In this document: one piece after another, positions 1-6,549 of the stretch
Position numbering within the stretch: the stretch's first letter is position 1
Layout of the letters: the number at the start of each line of letters is the position of its first letter
Source: Spirochaetota bacterium
GTDB taxonomy: Bacteria; Spirochaetota; Spirochaetia; B11-G9
Reading direction: 5' to 3'
Assembly: GCA_003641695.1 (NCBI GenBank)
Contig: QNBL01000082.1
Location: 1-9,220, forward strand
Length of the DNA: 9,220 bases
Notes under the pieces: model-generated
What the model saw: only the letters and a program-made list of their open reading frames with translations
Databases searched by the model: none
Told to the model about the DNA's origin: nothing
Translations under genes and position numbers: made by a program

Positions 1-464
1 AGCAATGTCCCTGCAATAATTCCCAAAGATCTCATACTGTTCATTTTGCCCAGGACGTGTCCTTTGTTTCCGTTTTCAGCATAGCTCAGGGCCACCGGTT
101 CGATGATGGTCATATGCAGATGGCTGCCAAGAGACCAGAGAATCATGAACATAATCATCGAAGTATAGGTAGGAGACAGCACTCCGAGGCCCAAAAGCCC
201 CAGACCGGCAATCATAATGGATATTCCAAGAATATTCACTTCTCCGATAAAAAGAATGGCACTTATTATAAAAGTCGTTAAGAGACCCGGCAGTTCTCTG
301 GGGAACTCCAAAGCCCCCCTTGCTTCAGCTCCGATACCGAATATATCGTTAAGGTAGTTGTGAAAGGTGCCCTGAAGAGCTGTGGATATAATGCCGGCAA
401 AAAAAAGGCCGGATATAAAGAAGGAAAATGAACTGAACCGCTTTTTAGCAAGTATTACTGCCAC
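1..464 (-). CDS. MFS transporter, N-terminal part (runs off left edge)
   Basis: An open frame on the minus strand starts at GTG (464-462) and reads 154 codons to the window edge. The start is chosen because GGAG (476-473) lies 8 bases upstream and no in-frame ATG exists nearby. The product is strongly hydrophobic. Predicted membrane helices lie at about residues 12-33, 57-76, 79-96 and 98-117, with another beginning near 145. A glycine- and basic-rich loop (about 131-147, containing GNKGHVLGK) sits before that last helix, which fits the cytoplasmic loops of major facilitator transporters. Residues 48-60 (ARGALEFPRELPG) form the first loop. The protein would sit in the inner membrane and probably moves a small solute by a secondary mechanism. 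The substrate cannot be told. The gene is divergent from tldD. The missing C-terminal half lies outside the window. The frame is clear; the MFS assignment rests on my recognition of hydrophobic pattern and loop composition. Confidence 0.8.
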   Translation of the reverse strand, partial: MAVILAKKRFSSFSFFISGLFFAGIISTALQGTFHNYLNDIFGIGAEARGALEFPRELPGLLTTFIISAILFIGEVNILGISIMIAGLGLLGLGVLSPTYTSMIMFMILWSLGSHLHMTIIEPVALSYAENGNKGHVLGKMNSMRSLGIIAGTL

Positions 465-468
465 TCTA

Positions 469-497
469 TTTACTCCAAATGGAAACGCTGATATTAT
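469..497 (+). promoter_or_regulatory. Putative sigma70-type promoter for tldD-tldE
   Basis: TTTACT (469-474) and TATTAT (492-497) are separated by exactly 17 bases and match the -35 and -10 consensus at 4 and 5 of 6 positions. Transcription would start near 504, leaving a leader of about 22 bases that contains the tldD ribosome-binding site. This position also argues against the longer tldD reading that begins upstream of it. Confidence 0.45.
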
Positions 498-521
498 GAC
501 TGCACAATCGATAGTGGAGAA
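493..521 (-). promoter_or_regulatory. Putative divergent promoter for the MFS gene
   Basis: On the minus strand CATAAT (498-493) matches the -10 consensus at 5 of 6 positions. Seventeen bases further upstream TTCTCC (521-516) matches the -35 at only 3 of 6. The -10 overlaps the -10 of the opposing tldD promoter almost completely. Start would be near 486, giving a leader of about 20 bases before the GTG. The weak -35 makes this tentative. Confidence 0.25.
514..520 (+). promoter_or_regulatory. Ribosome-binding site that sets the tldD start
   Basis: GTGGAGA lies 5 bases before the ATG at 526 (about 6 bases from GGAG to the start). The alternative upstream starts at 382, 391 and 496 have no comparable site, and the first two lie inside the antisense MFS coding region. 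This site is the main reason for annotating tldD from 526. Confidence 0.7.
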
Positions 522-525
522 AAGT

Positions 526-1941
526 ATGGTAAAAGTCAAGGACTCCGAATTCTTGAAAAGGATAAAACCTGAGATAACAAAGATTGTCAGGTTACTGGAA
601 AAGCGGTTTGACTATGTTTCTGTCCTGGGTACGGACACCTTCGGGTACAAATACCAGTTGAGTGGAGATAATTCTTCCATTGAAGAGAGTATGTGGACTG
701 AAAGGGGTTTCGTCGCAAGGGTTTTGGATAACCGAAGGGTCTATGAATACTCTTTTAACCTTATTGATTCCGGTGTTGGTGAAGAGATCGCTGAAAAGAT
801 AGTAGAAGCGGTTGAAGATTCAGATCCAAACGGTTTCAGGGAATATGCCCTTCTTCCGGAGGAGCCTTTGAATTTAAGTTTCAACGATGAGGTGAAGATT
901 GATCCAGTTTCGGCGGGAGCAGAAAAGATATTTACAAATCTGCAAAATCTTTTTGACCGGACATTGGAAGCAGGAGAATACATTTTCAATGCACGAGTCG
1001 TTTACGAATGGGTACGAGTCGCCAAGATTTTTATTTCTTCAGTGAGAAATCTTGAACAGACCTATATATGGTCTCAGGCCTATCTTGTTCCCATGGCGAG
1101 GAAGGAGAATCTCGTAAAAATTATCTATGCGGCAGCTTCCGGAGTAGGAGGATTGGAAATCCTAAAAAGCCTGGAAGACAGAATCGAATCGACAGTTACT
1201 GATGCAGAGCTGCTTTTATCTGCAGAACCGATTATCCCCGGAGAATATGATGTTGTCCTTTCTCCGGATATTGCAGGATTGGTTGCTCACGAAGCCTTCG
1301 GCCATGGTGTAGAGATGGATATGTTTGTCAAGAACAGAGCTCTGGGAAAGGAGTATATAGATAAAAAGGTTGCAAGTTCCCTGGTTAACATGAGGGATGC
1401 AGCATTCCCTGTCAGGCAGTGCGGAAGTTACCGGTTCGATGATGAGGGGGTAATATCCGGTAACACCCTTATAATAGAAAATGGAATCCTCAAGAAGGGA
1501 ATATCCGATACCCTTTCGGCTGCATCCATGGGAACAGTTCCTACCGGAAACGGGCGAAGAGAGTCTTTCATGAATAAAGCCTATTCACGGATGACAAATA
1601 CATACTTTGAAGGCGGGAATGACAACGTAGACAAAATGATTGCTTCAGTTGATAGCGGTTATCTTATTGACTATACACAGAGCGGTATGGAGGATCCTAA
1701 AAACTGGGGACTTCAGGGAATTGCTTTGATCGGCAGAGAAATAAAGAACGGGAAGCTGACAGGGAGAATTGCTTCTCCGGTGGTAATGACCGGATATGTT
1801 CCCGATATACTTAATAATATATCCATGATAAGCGGCGATATAGAACTGTCCGGATCGGGATACTGCGGAAAGGGATGGAAGGAATTTGTAAAGGTTTCTG
1901 CCGGCGGCCCCTATATAAAAACTAAAATGAGGCTTGGGTAA
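526..1941 (+). CDS. tldD: TldD-type metalloprotease subunit
   Basis: This 471-residue protein is close in length to TldD proteins (about 480). It contains HEAFGHGVE at residues 255-263, the HExxxH zinc motif of TldD; H255 and H260 would bind zinc and E256 would be the catalytic base. A late cysteine, C447 in GYCGKGW, matches the third zinc ligand of the family. In E. coli TldD pairs with TldE (PmbA) to form a cytoplasmic protease that degrades unfolded peptides, matures microcin B17 and turns over the antitoxin CcdA. Here tldE follows with a one-base overlap (TAATG), so the two are probably co-translated in balanced amounts. The frame is open back to 382, but those 48 codons are antisense to the MFS gene and lack a good ribosome-binding site. 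The local substrate is unknown; no microcin precursor or antitoxin is visible nearby. Family assignment is secure. Confidence 0.93.
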   Translation: MVKVKDSEFLKRIKPEITKIVRLLEKRFDYVSVLGTDTFGYKYQLSGDNSSIEESMWTERGFVARVLDNRRVYEYSFNLIDSGVGEEIAEKIVEAVEDSDPNGFREYALLPEEPLNLSFNDEVKIDPVSAGAEKIFTNLQNLFDRTLEAGEYIFNARVVYEWVRVAKIFISSVRNLEQTYIWSQAYLVPMARKENLVKIIYAAASGVGGLEILKSLEDRIESTVTDAELLLSAEPIIPGEYDVVLSPDIAGLVAHEAFGHGVEMDMFVKNRALGKEYIDKKVASSLVNMRDAAFPVRQCGSYRFDDEGVISGNTLIIENGILKKGISDTLSAASMGTVPTGNGRRESFMNKAYSRMTNTYFEGGNDNVDKMIASVDSGYLIDYTQSGMEDPKNWGLQGIALIGREIKNGKLTGRIASPVVMTGYVPDILNNISMISGDIELSGSGYCGKGWKEFVKVSAGGPYIKTKMRLG

Positions 1942-3245
1942 TGAAAGATGCATTACAGTCAATTCTAAAAAAGAATGGAATAGAGGAATGGCTGATTAGG
2001 ATTAAGAAGATCAACGGTACTCAGGGATATTATATTCTTGATAAGAAAGAGATGCTCCGATTCCAGAATGCCGTCCAAATTGAGGTTACTGTTTACCGGA
2101 CCTTTGCCGAAGGGGATGATAAGTACAGAGGCTCAATGACTATCGCAATCTCCCCTTCCATGAATGAAAAAGAGATTGGTGAGAAGTTGAAGTTTGCCTA
2201 TGACAGTGCGTTGTCGGTGAAGAATAAATGGTATCCCCTCTCCAATTCAGCATCCAGGAAACGGACTCCTCTGCAGCAAAGCTCTATATTTAAAGATGGC
2301 TTTAGAAATGGGAATGGGGCACAATGGGTGGAGAGAATTGCTGGTGATATATTTAACATTGAGCATCAAGGGGTTGTATTCAATGCTCTGGAAGTTTCGG
2401 TCTCCGAAAATGACCATAGTATTGTTAATTCAGACGGAATCGATTATTCCTGGACCGATTACTCCTGCTTTACCGAACTCGTGACTACTACAGCCAGTGG
2501 AGAGAAGGATGAGGCAGAATTGTTTGATCTATTCCGTTTTAGTGACTATTCCTCAGAACAAATGGGGAGAAGAGTCAAGCAACAAGTTTTGGATACCCTT
2601 GACCGTACAAAGGCGGAAAGACTTTCAAGTACCGGTGATTTACCTGTTGTTTTGAAAGGCAAAGCGCTTTTTGAGTTTTTTTCATACTTTATTAACCAGG
2701 CAAACGCCAGGATGATCTTTGAGGGGATGAGTGTTTTCGATAAAGGGAAACAGCTGCAGAGCGGTGGTGACCTTCTTACCATCGATGCAGTTCCTGCTCT
2801 GGGGGGAAGTGATAAAAACAATTTTGTTGACAGAGACGGAATAATTCCTGTTCCGGTACGGGTTTTGGAACGCGGTAAAATGAATTCAATAATTGCAGAT
2901 CTTCAGTTTGGTACATACCTTGGAGAGGAAATTACCGGAAACAGCAGAAATATTCACGTTGGACCGGGGAGTTTTGACGGTGATACACTGAAAAATACCC
3001 CAAGCCTTGAAACTCTAGAGTTTTCAGACTTTTCGATGAATCCGGTTACCGGAGATTTCGGAGGAGAGATACGACTGGCTTACTTCTTTGATGGAAAGAA
3101 TACAACCCCTGTAACCGGAGGTTCCATTACCGGGAACATCAACAAAGTAATCGACAGTATAAGATTATCGTCTACAATCATTACCGAAGGTGCTTACGAA
3201 GGACCTGTTTTTATCTCTATGGATGGTGTTACTATTACCGGATGA
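1941..3245 (+). CDS. tldE: TldE/PmbA-type metalloprotease partner
   Basis: This 434-residue protein is near the length of PmbA/TldE proteins (about 450). It belongs to the same superfamily as the preceding TldD but has no HExxxH motif: the corresponding stretch (about residues 234-255, starting LPVVLKGKALFEFF) has no zinc-binding histidines. That is the expected state of TldE, which completes the active heterodimer rather than binding metal itself. Family-like stretches include the glycine-rich GTYLGEEITGNS (about 327-338) and NPVTGDFGGEIR in the C-terminal domain. The start ATG overlaps the tldD stop by one base; a GAGG within the end of tldD about 10 bases upstream may help, but coupling to tldD translation is likely. 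The gene is followed by a hairpin terminator, so the operon probably ends here. The function is inferred from the family and the pairing. Confidence 0.9.
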   Translation: MKDALQSILKKNGIEEWLIRIKKINGTQGYYILDKKEMLRFQNAVQIEVTVYRTFAEGDDKYRGSMTIAISPSMNEKEIGEKLKFAYDSALSVKNKWYPLSNSASRKRTPLQQSSIFKDGFRNGNGAQWVERIAGDIFNIEHQGVVFNALEVSVSENDHSIVNSDGIDYSWTDYSCFTELVTTTASGEKDEAELFDLFRFSDYSSEQMGRRVKQQVLDTLDRTKAERLSSTGDLPVVLKGKALFEFFSYFINQANARMIFEGMSVFDKGKQLQSGGDLLTIDAVPALGGSDKNNFVDRDGIIPVPVRVLERGKMNSIIADLQFGTYLGEEITGNSRNIHVGPGSFDGDTLKNTPSLETLEFSDFSMNPVTGDFGGEIRLAYFFDGKNTTPVTGGSITGNINKVIDSIRLSSTIITEGAYEGPVFISMDGVTITG

Positions 3246-3248
3246 TTA

Positions 3249-3271
3249 TTAAAGATTGTTAAAATCTTTAA
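3249..3271. repeat. AT-rich 8-bp inverted repeat after tldE
   Basis: TTAAAGAT (3249-3256) and ATCTTTAA (3264-3271) are perfect inverted copies around a 7-base loop, starting 3 bases after the tldE stop. The hairpin is weak and has no T-tract. It sits directly before the GC-rich terminator stem and may only be a spacer or a 3'-end structure. Confidence 0.35.
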
Positions 3272-3273
3272 AG

Positions 3274-3310
3274 AAGGCTGCACCGCGGATTAACCTGCGG
3301 GCAGCCTTTT
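3274..3310 (+). terminator. Intrinsic terminator of tldD-tldE, perhaps bidirectional
   Basis: GGCTGC (3276-3281) pairs with GCAGCC (3301-3306), extended inside by CCGC (3283-3286) with GCGG (3297-3300) past one unpaired A, and outside by AA with TT. TTTT (3307-3310) follows. In the other direction the stem is followed by a weaker CTTT tract, so it could also stop fabF transcripts, which end at 3338. Confidence 0.8.
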
Positions 3311-3337
3311 CCATTGGTTTTTAAGAAATAGTTGGAG

Positions 3338-4576
3338 TTACATCTTTTTAAAGACAACTGTAGAGTTATGACCTCCGAATCCGAAGGAGTTGGAAAGAGC
3401 CACGTTGATCTCTTTTTCTACTACATCTTTGTTGATACAAGTTAAAGGAATTTCGGGATCCTGATTTTCCAGGTTAAGGTTTGCCGGGATTTTCCCGTTT
3501 TGCATCGCCTTGATGGTTATTATAGCTTCCAGTGCTGCTGTTGCCCCGAGAAGATGACCGTGATAAGACTTTGTAGATCCTACGGTAACATTGTCCTCTT
3601 TCCCCTTCAGCAGTTTGGCAATTGCTTTTGTCTCGGCAATATCACCTACGGGTGTTGAAGTTCCGTGGGTGTTGATGTAATCAACCTGGTCGCTGCTGAC
3701 TCCAGCCTGTTCAAGAGCCATCTCCATTGAAAGAAGTGCTCCGCGCCCCTCAGGATCCGGTGCAACCAGATCATAAGCGTCTCCGGACATTCCTGAACCT
3801 GCGATTTCACAAAGGATGTTTGCACCTCTTTTTTTTGCGTATTCGTACTCTTCAAGGACGAGTACAGCTGAACCCTCTGCCATTACAAAGCCGTCTCTGT
3901 CTTTATCGAAGGGCCGTGAAGCTTTTTCAGGTTCATCGTTTCTGGTAGAGATGGCTCTCATGTTTGAGAATCCTCCTACAGCCAGTTCATTAATAACCCC
4001 TTCTGTGCCGCCGGCAAACATGGCATCCGCCATTCCCGATTTAATCAGCAGAGCAGCTACAGCGATAGAGTGGTTTGATGTTGCACATGCTGTCTGCATA
4101 CTCAGGTTCGGTCCCTTGATTCCGTAAAGTTTTGCTACATATCCCGATGCAATGTTACCGATGGAAAGGGGAATGTAGAAAGGGCTGATCCTTCTGGCAC
4201 CTTTCTCGTGGAGTGCAACGGAGTTTGCATAGGAGACGTTAAGTCCTCCAATACCGCTGCCCAAAAGGACACCGATCCTGTTGGGGTTTTCTTTTGTGTT
4301 TATTCCTGAATCTGCTGCCGCCTCTTTCATTGCAGCTACTGCATAGTGGCAGAACAGATCCATCCTCTTTGCAGCCTTGACATCCGCCTCGTCATAGTAT
4401 TCTTTGTAATCAAAATCTTTGATCTCTCCGGCTATTCTGGTCGGCAAATGTGAGGCATCAAATTTGGTTATTGGTCCTATTCCCGATTTGCCTGAAATTA
4501 CGTTATTCCAGGTGTCTTTTACGTTTTTTCCCATGGGATTTACTGTTCCAAATCCTGTTACGACTACTCTTTTCAT
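3338..4576 (-). CDS. fabF: Beta-ketoacyl-ACP synthase II (FabF)
   Basis: This 412-residue protein has the same length as E. coli FabF. FabF condenses malonyl-ACP with acyl-ACP in the elongation cycle of type II fatty acid synthesis in the cytoplasm. The thiolase-fold catalytic residues are all present: C164 in TACATS, H304 in NTHGTSTP, K336 and H341 in TKSYHGHLLG. The gating phenylalanine is F400 in NSFGFGGHN, the same number as in E. coli. The motif around the second histidine reads KSYHGH, where the common FabF form is KSMTGH, so a histidine (H339) replaces the usual threonine. The start has AAAAGGA 7 bases upstream (4590-4584). No acpP, fabG or fabD gene is adjacent, so this copy is outside a fab cluster and may be a dedicated or extra ketosynthase. 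A divergent AraC-family gene lies 150 bp upstream. The ketosynthase assignment is firm; whether it is the main housekeeping FabF is not known. Confidence 0.94.
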   Translation of the reverse strand: MKRVVVTGFGTVNPMGKNVKDTWNNVISGKSGIGPITKFDASHLPTRIAGEIKDFDYKEYYDEADVKAAKRMDLFCHYAVAAMKEAAADSGINTKENPNRIGVLLGSGIGGLNVSYANSVALHEKGARRISPFYIPLSIGNIASGYVAKLYGIKGPNLSMQTACATSNHSIAVAALLIKSGMADAMFAGGTEGVINELAVGGFSNMRAISTRNDEPEKASRPFDKDRDGFVMAEGSAVLVLEEYEYAKKRGANILCEIAGSGMSGDAYDLVAPDPEGRGALLSMEMALEQAGVSSDQVDYINTHGTSTPVGDIAETKAIAKLLKGKEDNVTVGSTKSYHGHLLGATAALEAIITIKAMQNGKIPANLNLENQDPEIPLTCINKDVVEKEINVALSNSFGFGGHNSTVVFKKM

Positions 4577-4690
4577 TTTTCAATCCTTTTACATTAATTG
4601 TAATTTTGTCCCAGGATATCAGCTAAAGTAAAAAATATCTTCTGAGATTATCCATTTTTTTTGTGCAATTATCTGATTAGTTTTTGGTTG

Positions 4691-4719
4691 TTGAGCTTTT
4701 TACTAAATAATACTATAGT
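4691..4719 (+). promoter_or_regulatory. Putative promoter of the AraC-family gene
   Basis: TTGAGC (4691-4696) and TATAGT (4714-4719) are separated by 17 bases and match consensus at 4 and 5 of 6 positions. Transcription would start at about 4725-4727, which coincides with the likely start codon at 4727. This suggests a very short or absent leader. I could not identify a clear promoter for fabF in the same 150-bp region. Confidence 0.4.
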
Positions 4720-4721
4720 AT
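4710..4721. repeat. 12-bp perfect palindrome over the AraC-gene -10
   Basis: ATACTATAGTAT is its own reverse complement and covers the proposed -10 element. It could be an operator, for autoregulation or for another dimeric repressor, but AraC-family sites are more often direct repeats. In AT-rich intergenic DNA a palindrome of this size can occur by chance. Confidence 0.3.
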
Positions 4722-4726
4722 ATTTA

Positions 4727-5554
4727 ATGAAGCTATTATTTTTTATCCGTGAAATGATCCTGGACGGTAAAAACAGGGGCGATCTCCATACTCATACTCA
4801 CAAAGAGCATGAACTGGTGTATTGTTTTGATGGAAAAGCAAAATACATCCAAAAAGGCGATTTGTACTTTTATCCTGCAGGGAGAAAGCATGCTGTGACA
4901 ATAGAAAAGGCTCAGGCGGTAAAAATTTGGCAGATATATTTTTCTGAAGATCTTTTTTCAAATTCGGTAAACATGGACAAAGAAGCTTTATTTGTTCTCG
5001 GTCAGATAAAACTGTATCTCAAAAGGGGAACCAGGATAAGTCTTTCCAGAATTGGGTCCGAAAGAGTCGGGAAACTCTTTGAGAATATGCAGTGGGAGTT
5101 TAAAAACAGGTATCATGGATACTCATGGACGATCCGTCTCAAACTTATTGAGTTGCTTGTTACGGTAATCCGTGACAGAGAATTTATACTTCCCATACGG
5201 GGAGATATAGCCAAGCCTCTTTCCAACGGACATATTCAGGATGTACTGCTTTATCTTAATACCAATTACATGAACCAGATAACAGTAGATGATATCCTTC
5301 AGTTCTGTCCATTGAGCAGGAGCCACTTTCACGCACTTTTCAAAAAAGAAACCGGTACTACCCTGGTAAAGTATCTTAACGATTTACGGTGTCAAAGGGC
5401 AGGGGAGCTTTTAGCAACTACCGATGATACAATTCTGGATATTGCACTATCCTGCGGGTTTAACAACTTCAGTCACTTTTGCCATACCTTTAAAGAGGTG
5501 TATGGTTATTCTCCGGGACAATTTAGAAAGAACTCTGCAACTTTGAAATTCTAG
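4727..5554 (+). CDS. AraC/XylS-family transcriptional regulator
   Basis: The 275-residue product has the usual AraC-family two-part build. Residues about 15-60 look like a cupin-type ligand-binding domain, with a histidine-rich strand HTHTHKEHEL (21-30) and a later PAGRKH (50-55). Residues about 168-270 form the DNA-binding domain with two helix-turn-helix units: one at 185-210 (containing LSRSHFHALFKKETG) and one at 236-260 (ILDIALSCGFNN), ending in the family signature YGYSPGQFR. It should bind DNA and respond to a small molecule, often a sugar in cupin-type members, but the ligand cannot be told. The frame is open back to a TTG at 4661, which has no ribosome-binding site and lies upstream of the proposed promoter. 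ATG 4727 also lacks a clear Shine-Dalgarno sequence, and ATG 4754 is a second option. It is divergent from fabF, so fabF is one possible target. The family is certain, the start and target are not. Confidence 0.88.
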   Translation: MKLLFFIREMILDGKNRGDLHTHTHKEHELVYCFDGKAKYIQKGDLYFYPAGRKHAVTIEKAQAVKIWQIYFSEDLFSNSVNMDKEALFVLGQIKLYLKRGTRISLSRIGSERVGKLFENMQWEFKNRYHGYSWTIRLKLIELLVTVIRDREFILPIRGDIAKPLSNGHIQDVLLYLNTNYMNQITVDDILQFCPLSRSHFHALFKKETGTTLVKYLNDLRCQRAGELLATTDDTILDIALSCGFNNFSHFCHTFKEVYGYSPGQFRKNSATLKF

Positions 5555-5590
5555 AAAAAAATCTTCATTTTTCCCCGGTAGTTTACGCAT

Positions 5591-5624
5591 AAAAAAGAGG
5601 CTGCCCTGGTAAAAAGCAGCCCCT
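5591..5624 (-). terminator. Intrinsic terminator of the ABC/GldG/DUF4340 operon
   Basis: Read on the minus strand, GGCTGC (5621-5616) pairs with GCAGCC (5604-5599) around an 11-base loop, followed by TC and then six T (5596-5591). It lies 19 bases after the DUF4340 stop. On the plus strand the stem has no T-tract behind it, so it is probably not an efficient terminator for the AraC gene. Confidence 0.85.
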
Positions 5625-5642
5625 ATTGATTGTTCCTATATG

Positions 5643-6548
5643 CTACTTACTGACCGGTTTTCCAGACAACTCATCAAATGCCTTCATTATGGCATCACCA
5701 GTTTTTACGTCAATAACAAAGGGTTTCTCTACATAAGAGGATGTCCCGATGTAACCTGTTTCAGTTTTGGGTGACAGGGCCAGCGTATGAATCCCCTCTT
5801 TGTCTGAGAGTTCCAGCGTAGCTACTGCTGCTTCAGGTTTCTTTTCAGCATAGGCGTTAAACTTTAGCTGATTAAGTGCATTCAGGTTGTCAAGAACCAT
5901 TTCGGAATCAATGGTATTTCCCGATTTATCCTTCCAGATCTCTTTACCGTCCTTTTCTTGTTTTGTAAAGGTTGTCTCACTGCCGTCGGCCTCTATATTT
6001 ATCTTGAGAACTGAGCTGCTTTCAAAGGAAAGAACCTTCTTGTCTGCTAATTGGTCTTCGGTTTTATCAAAGCTGTCAGGGAGTCTTCCCCGGGCTGTGT
6101 AAATGTTTTTATCGTTCTCCAGTTTGATGTAGGTAAAGCTTCCTCCTGTGGTCAGCTTCCCTATGTACAGATTCCTGAGAACGGTGCTGCCCTTGTCCTT
6201 TGCCGTTACGTGGATAACATCGGGATCTGCCAGACCGTACGCCTTGAGGCTTCCGGTCTTTGCTACCAGATCGGTAATATCCAGTTCGGAGAGTTCCTTG
6301 AGGATATCGTCAACAGCCCCTTTTTCTGCTCTCATACCGCTGTCGGCGAGATACCAGAGATCGTTGTCTCTGTTAATGGTAATCGAAGATCCTCCTTGCT
6401 CCATTATGATTTGTGAGTAGTCCCCGGTTTCAGTTTTTTTGATCTCCGGCAATGTGTAGTTAATTTTTCCAGAGTTATGAAAAACAAGGTAAAGGGACAG
6501 CACCACAGCTAAAAGTGCAAGGATGATGTATTCTTTTTTTATTTGCAT
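5643..6548 (-). CDS. DUF4340-domain membrane-anchored protein
   Basis: This 301-residue protein has a short basic N-terminus (MQIKKEY) followed by one hydrophobic helix at about residues 7-23, then a long polar region. This is the layout of a single-pass protein with its body outside the cytoplasm. The body has the feel of DUF4340: a strand-rich start with LWYLAD (about 64-69), the KAYGLADP element (about 102-109), and YIGKLTTGGSFTYIKL (about 128-143), which match repeated DUF4340 units. Proteins of this family are commonly encoded beside GldG-like ABC genes, and this one begins one base after the stop of the GldG gene. Its ribosome-binding site GGAGG lies inside the end of that gene, about 11 bases before the ATG. 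It is the last gene of the operon. Its biochemical role is unknown; it probably works with the ABC complex in the periplasm. Confidence 0.82.
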   Translation of the reverse strand: MQIKKEYIILALLAVVLSLYLVFHNSGKINYTLPEIKKTETGDYSQIIMEQGGSSITINRDNDLWYLADSGMRAEKGAVDDILKELSELDITDLVAKTGSLKAYGLADPDVIHVTAKDKGSTVLRNLYIGKLTTGGSFTYIKLENDKNIYTARGRLPDSFDKTEDQLADKKVLSFESSSVLKINIEADGSETTFTKQEKDGKEIWKDKSGNTIDSEMVLDNLNALNQLKFNAYAEKKPEAAVATLELSDKEGIHTLALSPKTETGYIGTSSYVEKPFVIDVKTGDAIMKAFDELSGKPVSK

Positions 6549-6549
6549 C

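Noticed and set aside
57..281. Plus-strand open frame of 74 codons
   Set aside because: It is antisense to the MFS transporter, has a composition unlike a folded protein (rich in His, Gln, Asn, Lys) and has no ribosome-binding site.
382..525. N-terminal extension of tldD
   Set aside because: It is antisense to the MFS coding region and lies mostly upstream of the likely promoter; a good ribosome-binding site supports the start at 526.
1645..1962. Minus-strand frame of 105 codons across the tldD-tldE junction
   Set aside because: It is a shadow of two well-supported overlapping genes and resembles no family.
3816..4127. Plus-strand frame of 103 codons inside fabF
   Set aside because: It is antisense to the conserved FabF active-site region and has no recognisable product.
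4661..4726. TTG start adding 22 residues to the AraC protein
   Set aside because: No ribosome-binding site precedes it, and the added hydrophobic residues come from AT-rich intergenic DNA containing the likely promoter.
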